Source: Micropterus salmoides
Lineage: Eukaryota > Chordata > Actinopteri > Centrarchiformes > Centrarchidae
NCBI RefSeq assembly: GCF_014851395.1
Contig: NW_024040817.1
Location: 19,990,519-20,054,518, forward strand
Length of the DNA stretch: 64,000 nt
Direction: 5' to 3'
Part shown: positions 59,161 through 64,000 of the stretch, one piece after another
Layout: the number at the start of each line of letters is the position of its first letter
Numbering within the stretch: the stretch's first letter is position 1
The notes under the pieces: generated by a model
Database searches by the model: none
Told to the model about the DNA's origin: nothing
Seen by the model: the letters and a program-made list of their open reading frames with translations, nothing else
Made by a program: the position numbers and the translations under genes

Positions 59161-59513
59161 GGCTGTGTCTGAAATCATCCACTACTCACTATATAGTGGA
59201 CTGTATAGTGAGCTTGCCATTTTATAGTGCTGTCCATTCGGACATAGTGATTATTATTATAATGATTATTATTATACCCTAGTCGACTCAATGTATCCCA
59301 AAATGCATTCTGAAAAGTAGTGTACAACTGATGGTCACTAACCAAGCCCTACATACCATCATGCATTGCACTGATGTAATTAATGGCGGCAAAATTATGA
59401 TTGGAGTAGTGTCTGAAAGTGTATTAATAATGCGAGTGAGCTCGCTATATAGTCCTCTACATACAATCCCCTACATATGGGGTAGGGATTGTGTGGGGAT
59501 TTCGGACACAGCC
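59161..59513. mobile_element. Short TIR element (353 bp)
   Basis: Left end ggctgtgtctgaaatc and right end in reverse complement ggctgtgtccgaaatcccc. A 3-bp tat flanks each end, fitting the 3-bp duplication of PIF/Harbinger-type elements. The interior (cactatatagtg, cccaaaatgcattctg, catcatgcattgca) resembles a known fish repeat. No coding capacity. Confidence 0.75.
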
Positions 59514-62500
59514 TATGTAATTCATAGAGTCCAGATTTCTCAATTTCAGATAATGAATGCATAAGATTCTGCATGTCAAGAGTGATAAATCAATCTCAGA
59601 AAACAATAACATGACAGCAGACAGTGGTTGGCTTTCAGTATGGTATTATTAACTCCAATAAAATTGTGGATGTTTGACATATTTCACACGTTATTGTAGT
59701 AGGTGGGGTCAAGTATACACTGATAGACACAGCTGTTGTACAGCTGGTATCCCATATGAGTAATATTAACATGCATGTTAAAAAAAAGTCAGAAAGGAGA
59801 TACTTTTATCTCAAGAAATCCTTGAATGGAACCACACATGCATTTAGTTTATACATACTGTCATCGTACACCAATACAGCACACAAAATGTTGTAAGGAA
59901 AATATCTGTTTATCTATGTATGTCTCTATATTTACTTGACATACACATTCTGAACATGTGCTCTGTTTTAATCTTGTCATATTTAACCTACAGGCATGTG
60001 GAGTTGCTGCTAAAATGATCAGCCTTGCTATAGAGCAGCTATGCGGTAGATGACGTTGGAAACATTCATTGTAAGCATGATTATGTAAGACATAGTTCTT
60101 GCTATTACTAAGACTTGACAGTAATCAAAATAGTGTCCTCCCACAGCTCTTTTGAAGGCAGTGGCCTACTTTACACAGTCTCTTCTCATACTCATGATTT
60201 AATTTCCGAATGGAATAAGAAAGGCTATGATAACCTCTTCTGACCAGGACAAATGTAGCATGCCCATTCAAGATTATCTTTCTAGGGTGCACGGCAGAGG
60301 ACATCCTTTATATGAGAAACATGCAGTGAGTTTTTTCTGTCCATAGTAGGCCTGGAATTCCTGGGTACACCCTGCTGTGCTGCTGTCAGTCCAGTAGCTA
60401 ATTTTAATTTGCTATGGTTGATGTCTGTCTGTCTGCCAGCAAACTAGACACAGTCTGTGCCTTTCATGTTTTTTTTTTTCATTTGACACTTTTTCCAATG
60501 ATAACAACATTCAAGTCACACAGCTAAGCATCTATTTTTCTTAAAGATAAAATACCAGTCACACTCTGAGAACCCCTGTAGGTCATAGACAACATTTACT
60601 GCTGTTTTTTTTAAAGACATTTCCAGATTCCTCAAAGACTCTTTTATCTAGCCAGAATGTAAAAATAGATTTGCGGCATTATAAAGAAATTGTTATTGTG
60701 TTTCCCAAGCTGGGACTATTGTTTCTTAAACCAAACAAAAGGCTAAGGTAACACCTCCTCCTTTGATGATGAGTTCATTAAAATATGGACTGTTCTACAC
60801 TATACCATACAGTATGTAAAAATAATAAAATATACACATAATAAAGTATTAGTTATGGAAAACATATGTTATGTACAATGAGAGCTGACCTTCTGGACGT
60901 CTTTAACCTTACCTCAATCAGGAAGGCCGTCCACACAGTTGTTCTGAATTAATCTCGCTGATTAGACCTCTCCTCAGGACTGTGTGGGCATAGCTTAAAT
61001 TTCAACTTCCTCATTCTACTCTTCAGACTCTCAAGGTAGGCCAACTTGCAACTTCTTTTCTTCCTTATTAGGATAACTCTAAACACCTGTGTGGTTAAAT
61101 GAATTAGACTAACCTATAACCTCCTCAAAAGCAAAGTAAAACAGAAAAATTAAGTGGGGTGGAATTTTTGTACTACAAAATCCACCCACTTAAACTATAT
61201 ATTTGTTGTAATATTCCAAATTGTGCGCCATCACTTTTCACACCCTGTACTTGTTGGCCTGTTTCCTTTTCATCCCACAACATCCTTCTGATCCTGTAAG
61301 AAGCCTGTGTCCTGCTGTTTTTCTATTTGTGTTTTGTGATCTAAGCCCTGTGCGTTGTGTGGTTTAAATTTAGTTGGTGTTGAATTTGTGGATAGCCAGT
61401 GAATTGATGGATATGTGAGGACCTTATTCATTTGTCTTATTGCACATTTCAAGGTGAGTTCCTTGTAGTGAACATGTTTTAGTTGTAAAAGAGTCTGGAT
61501 GGCATCGCCATGACCTCCAGTAGTAAGCAAATAAAACATTCAGTAAAGTGAGATAAATAGTCAGGCATAATATCCCACAGATGTTGAAGAACTGTTTAGA
61601 CAAGTTTGACTGGCAACCTTCTCACCAGTTTTGTCCATAGTTTGTGTAACACAGCATATCTTCTTCAGACCACAACAAAAAATTTACCTCATAAGGAAGT
61701 TTCAGTGCCAAGAACCCCAACAAATGCCAATCTGAGTCATCCCTCTTCATTATCACAAGGGGAACTTTCCTAGTTAGCAGTCTGTAGTGTTTTCATGTTT
61801 TCCAAGCTCATAAAACATGCATTCTCCACCGCCATGCATCGAACACGCCCAGTTGAAGAATTGCTCCTCAAGTTGTTGGTATGCATGGAATTCGCAGGAC
61901 TGTGACTCCAGATTCTGAAACCAATTATTCAAATAGCTGCCACTGTAACTGGCAGGGCAAGCGTGGCGAGAACAAGGGAAAGGAGCATCTCAGAGATTCA
62001 TAATAAAATGTATATTACGCTACGTAGTGCAGTTACTTGTCTGTGCCATTTCAAGATAGAGGCTGATGTCCTTGGGATGGAGTTTTGAGATCAGTCATGT
62101 GTGAGATAACTGTGAACCAAGGTAATGCACTGAGATAAATGACAGTCTATTCTAGCTTTTACTTCCAGTGCATGTGTATGCATGTGTTGGGAAGATCACA
62201 GTAAAAGTCTTTTCATGCTGCCATTTTCATGTTCATGTAGGTGGAATGTGATACCAAATCAAACTAAGCCTCGATGACTTATAGATATGAACACTCCTCT
62301 AAATAATGTCCCACTGCGGCTAAATAGTGAATTTGTGACGGGATGGGTGGGGTGGTGTGATCAAGTGTAGTTTTAAGAAAAAACAAACAAACATGATAAT
62401 AGAATGAGTTTTCATGAAAGTGACATGAGTTTATTAATTATTCATCAGGCCAATCAGATGTCTGCATTTTTTGTAAACAGGTAACAAAATATATACATGG

Positions 62501-64000
62501 ATATTCCATCGGCGGGCACAATCTTCTGATCTATGAAATATGAATACATTAGAAATATCATTTTTCATTCATCCTGTTCTGAATACCTGGCATTTATAAT
62601 TCACTCTGACAATGCATCTTGCGGTGCATTGTCAGAGTTTGGTGAGGGACTTCCTCAGGCCACGGCATTAATCTCTATTAAAGAGGGATATGTCAGCCAG
62701 CTCTGTGTTTGTGGATTGGATACTGCATTTGTGAGTATTGGGTGTCAGGTGTTGGGCAGTACAGTTGCTGAAAACTCATTCTTTAGTTTGTTGCTGATTC
62801 ATTTCTATAGGAGCATCAGTACATGAAACAAAAGAAGTTTGATATTGTCAAATAAACATTCACACTACCTTAAATCTGTTGTCTAACTTGCTACATCACT
62901 GAGCATGGGTCATTGAATCTACAGTCATTGTATAAAATTTCATCTCTGATTGCTCAAGTACCAACATCTGCATAATTATTTCACTGTGTGCCCTTCATAC
63001 CACACAAGTATGTTCCAATTAGTGGTGATATATTGGCTTGACATCTCGTTTAGTGAGTACGTGCAGATTGCAGAGCCATGATTGAAAGCTTAATGAATGA
63101 TTCATAATCTGAAATGAAATGAAAATTTTCATTTATTCAACAATCATTAGCTGGACATGTAGCATTTTCTACATTAGAAAAAAAACAAACAGTGTCTATT
63201 TAGAGTCGTTGATAGATTGCACCTGGACATGTCAGTGCTGTTACAATACAAACCATAGTATGTGCTAATAAATAGACATTTTCTTTGCAGTAAAATCCCT
63301 AACCTTGCATTTAAAGAATTTAATTTGCTGTTTGATGCTTTGCTCTATCACAAACTGTTTCAAAACAGATTGAAATATTACTAATTTGCTGCTCTCTCAA
63401 TTTTGAAGGAATGTTTTGAACAGGGAGGGATGTTGTCTTATGCTAAAACAAACAGATGGTACGACAACCTGACCTACTTCTTCATCTGGACCACTCTGAA
63501 TAGAAAAAAAGGATGATTATTGAAAGGAGAGGGAAAATATCACTTTTTTTATTTACCTCACTTCTTTTTTTATTTTAACATTTTGATGACCATACCTCCA
63601 CTGCACTTGCATTGTGGCAAACTGTCCTTGCTTCATGTCACATAGATTAGGAACCAGATATTTCTGACTTCACAGATCAGACCGTGGGTCAAGACAGTAA
63701 TCAACCAGAAATAACAACAATAGCAATAACTTCCCATATTGTGTTAAAGCATTAAGAAATCCGACACTAGTAGGCACAAATGACCTGTGGGCCGGTTGGT
63801 TCCGAGAGATGGCATCCTGTACTGTCTGCCTCATGGTAACAGCTCATATTCTCAGACTAACTGCTAAATATATTAAATAATTGTACTGTTCAAATTATTA
63901 TTATTTTCATTTTAGTAATTGTTCCTTTATGGCTTTTTTATTTCACAATTGATACAGATTATTTTGTTGTTTTTAAATTTTTTGTCTATTAATATACACA
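59514..64000. other. Intergenic sequence, nothing recognised
   Basis: 4.5 kb of A/T-rich DNA. The open frames at 61270-61539 (minus) and 62533-62826 (plus) have no recognisable domain. No RNA gene seen. Confidence 0.4.

Overview
The window looks like teleost fish nuclear DNA, probably a percomorph-type genome. The genes are split into short exons with GT-AG introns, there are long CA/TG microsatellites, and many dispersed repeats have the look of non-autonomous fish DNA transposons. Species and chromosome cannot be named from the sequence alone.

Two complete protein-coding genes can be supported, both on the + strand, head to tail, about 5.5 kb apart. Both encode polypeptide N-acetylgalactosaminyltransferases (GalNAc-T, family GT27), the Golgi enzymes that start mucin-type O-glycosylation. 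The first (coding exons from 14311 to 27423, 584 aa) is a galnt4 orthologue or close relative. The second (32886 to 42412, 577 aa) is galnt12. Each has ten coding exons and nine introns at the same positions and phases. Six internal exons have exactly the same length in both genes (170, 190, 186, 118, 177 and 132 nt), so they are tandem duplicates. From general knowledge, human GALNT4 has an uninterrupted coding region, so an intron-containing galnt4 beside galnt12 is the most informative feature of the window. It suggests the ancestral tandem pair from which an intronless copy could have been retroposed.

Layout: 1-11.7 kb is mostly intergenic, with a possible 3'-terminal exon of an unidentified minus-strand membrane protein at 378-686, microsatellites, a SINE-like tail, a nested cluster of dispersed repeats at 9.0-10.5 kb and a 31-bp minisatellite at 10.7 kb. 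From 14.2 to 29.0 kb lies galnt4, with a large repeat-filled intron at 19.5-22.1 kb. From 29 to 32.6 kb is a spacer. From 32.6 to 42.4 kb lies galnt12, with a string of upstream ORFs, a foldback element and a TIR element in its introns, and very long CA and TG tracts. From 42.5 to 64 kb there is no recognisable gene; it holds a compound TATC/CT/GA repeat, dispersed repeats including a large palindromic element and a nested repeat block, a decayed Tc1-like transposase and a short TIR element.

I found no tRNA, rRNA, CRISPR, operon or immune-type system, and no strong candidate for a wholly new system. The most notable items are the intron-bearing galnt4/galnt12 tandem, weak splice sites around the galnt4 catalytic exon next to a TG tract, overlapping uORFs before galnt12, and several long foldback repeats.
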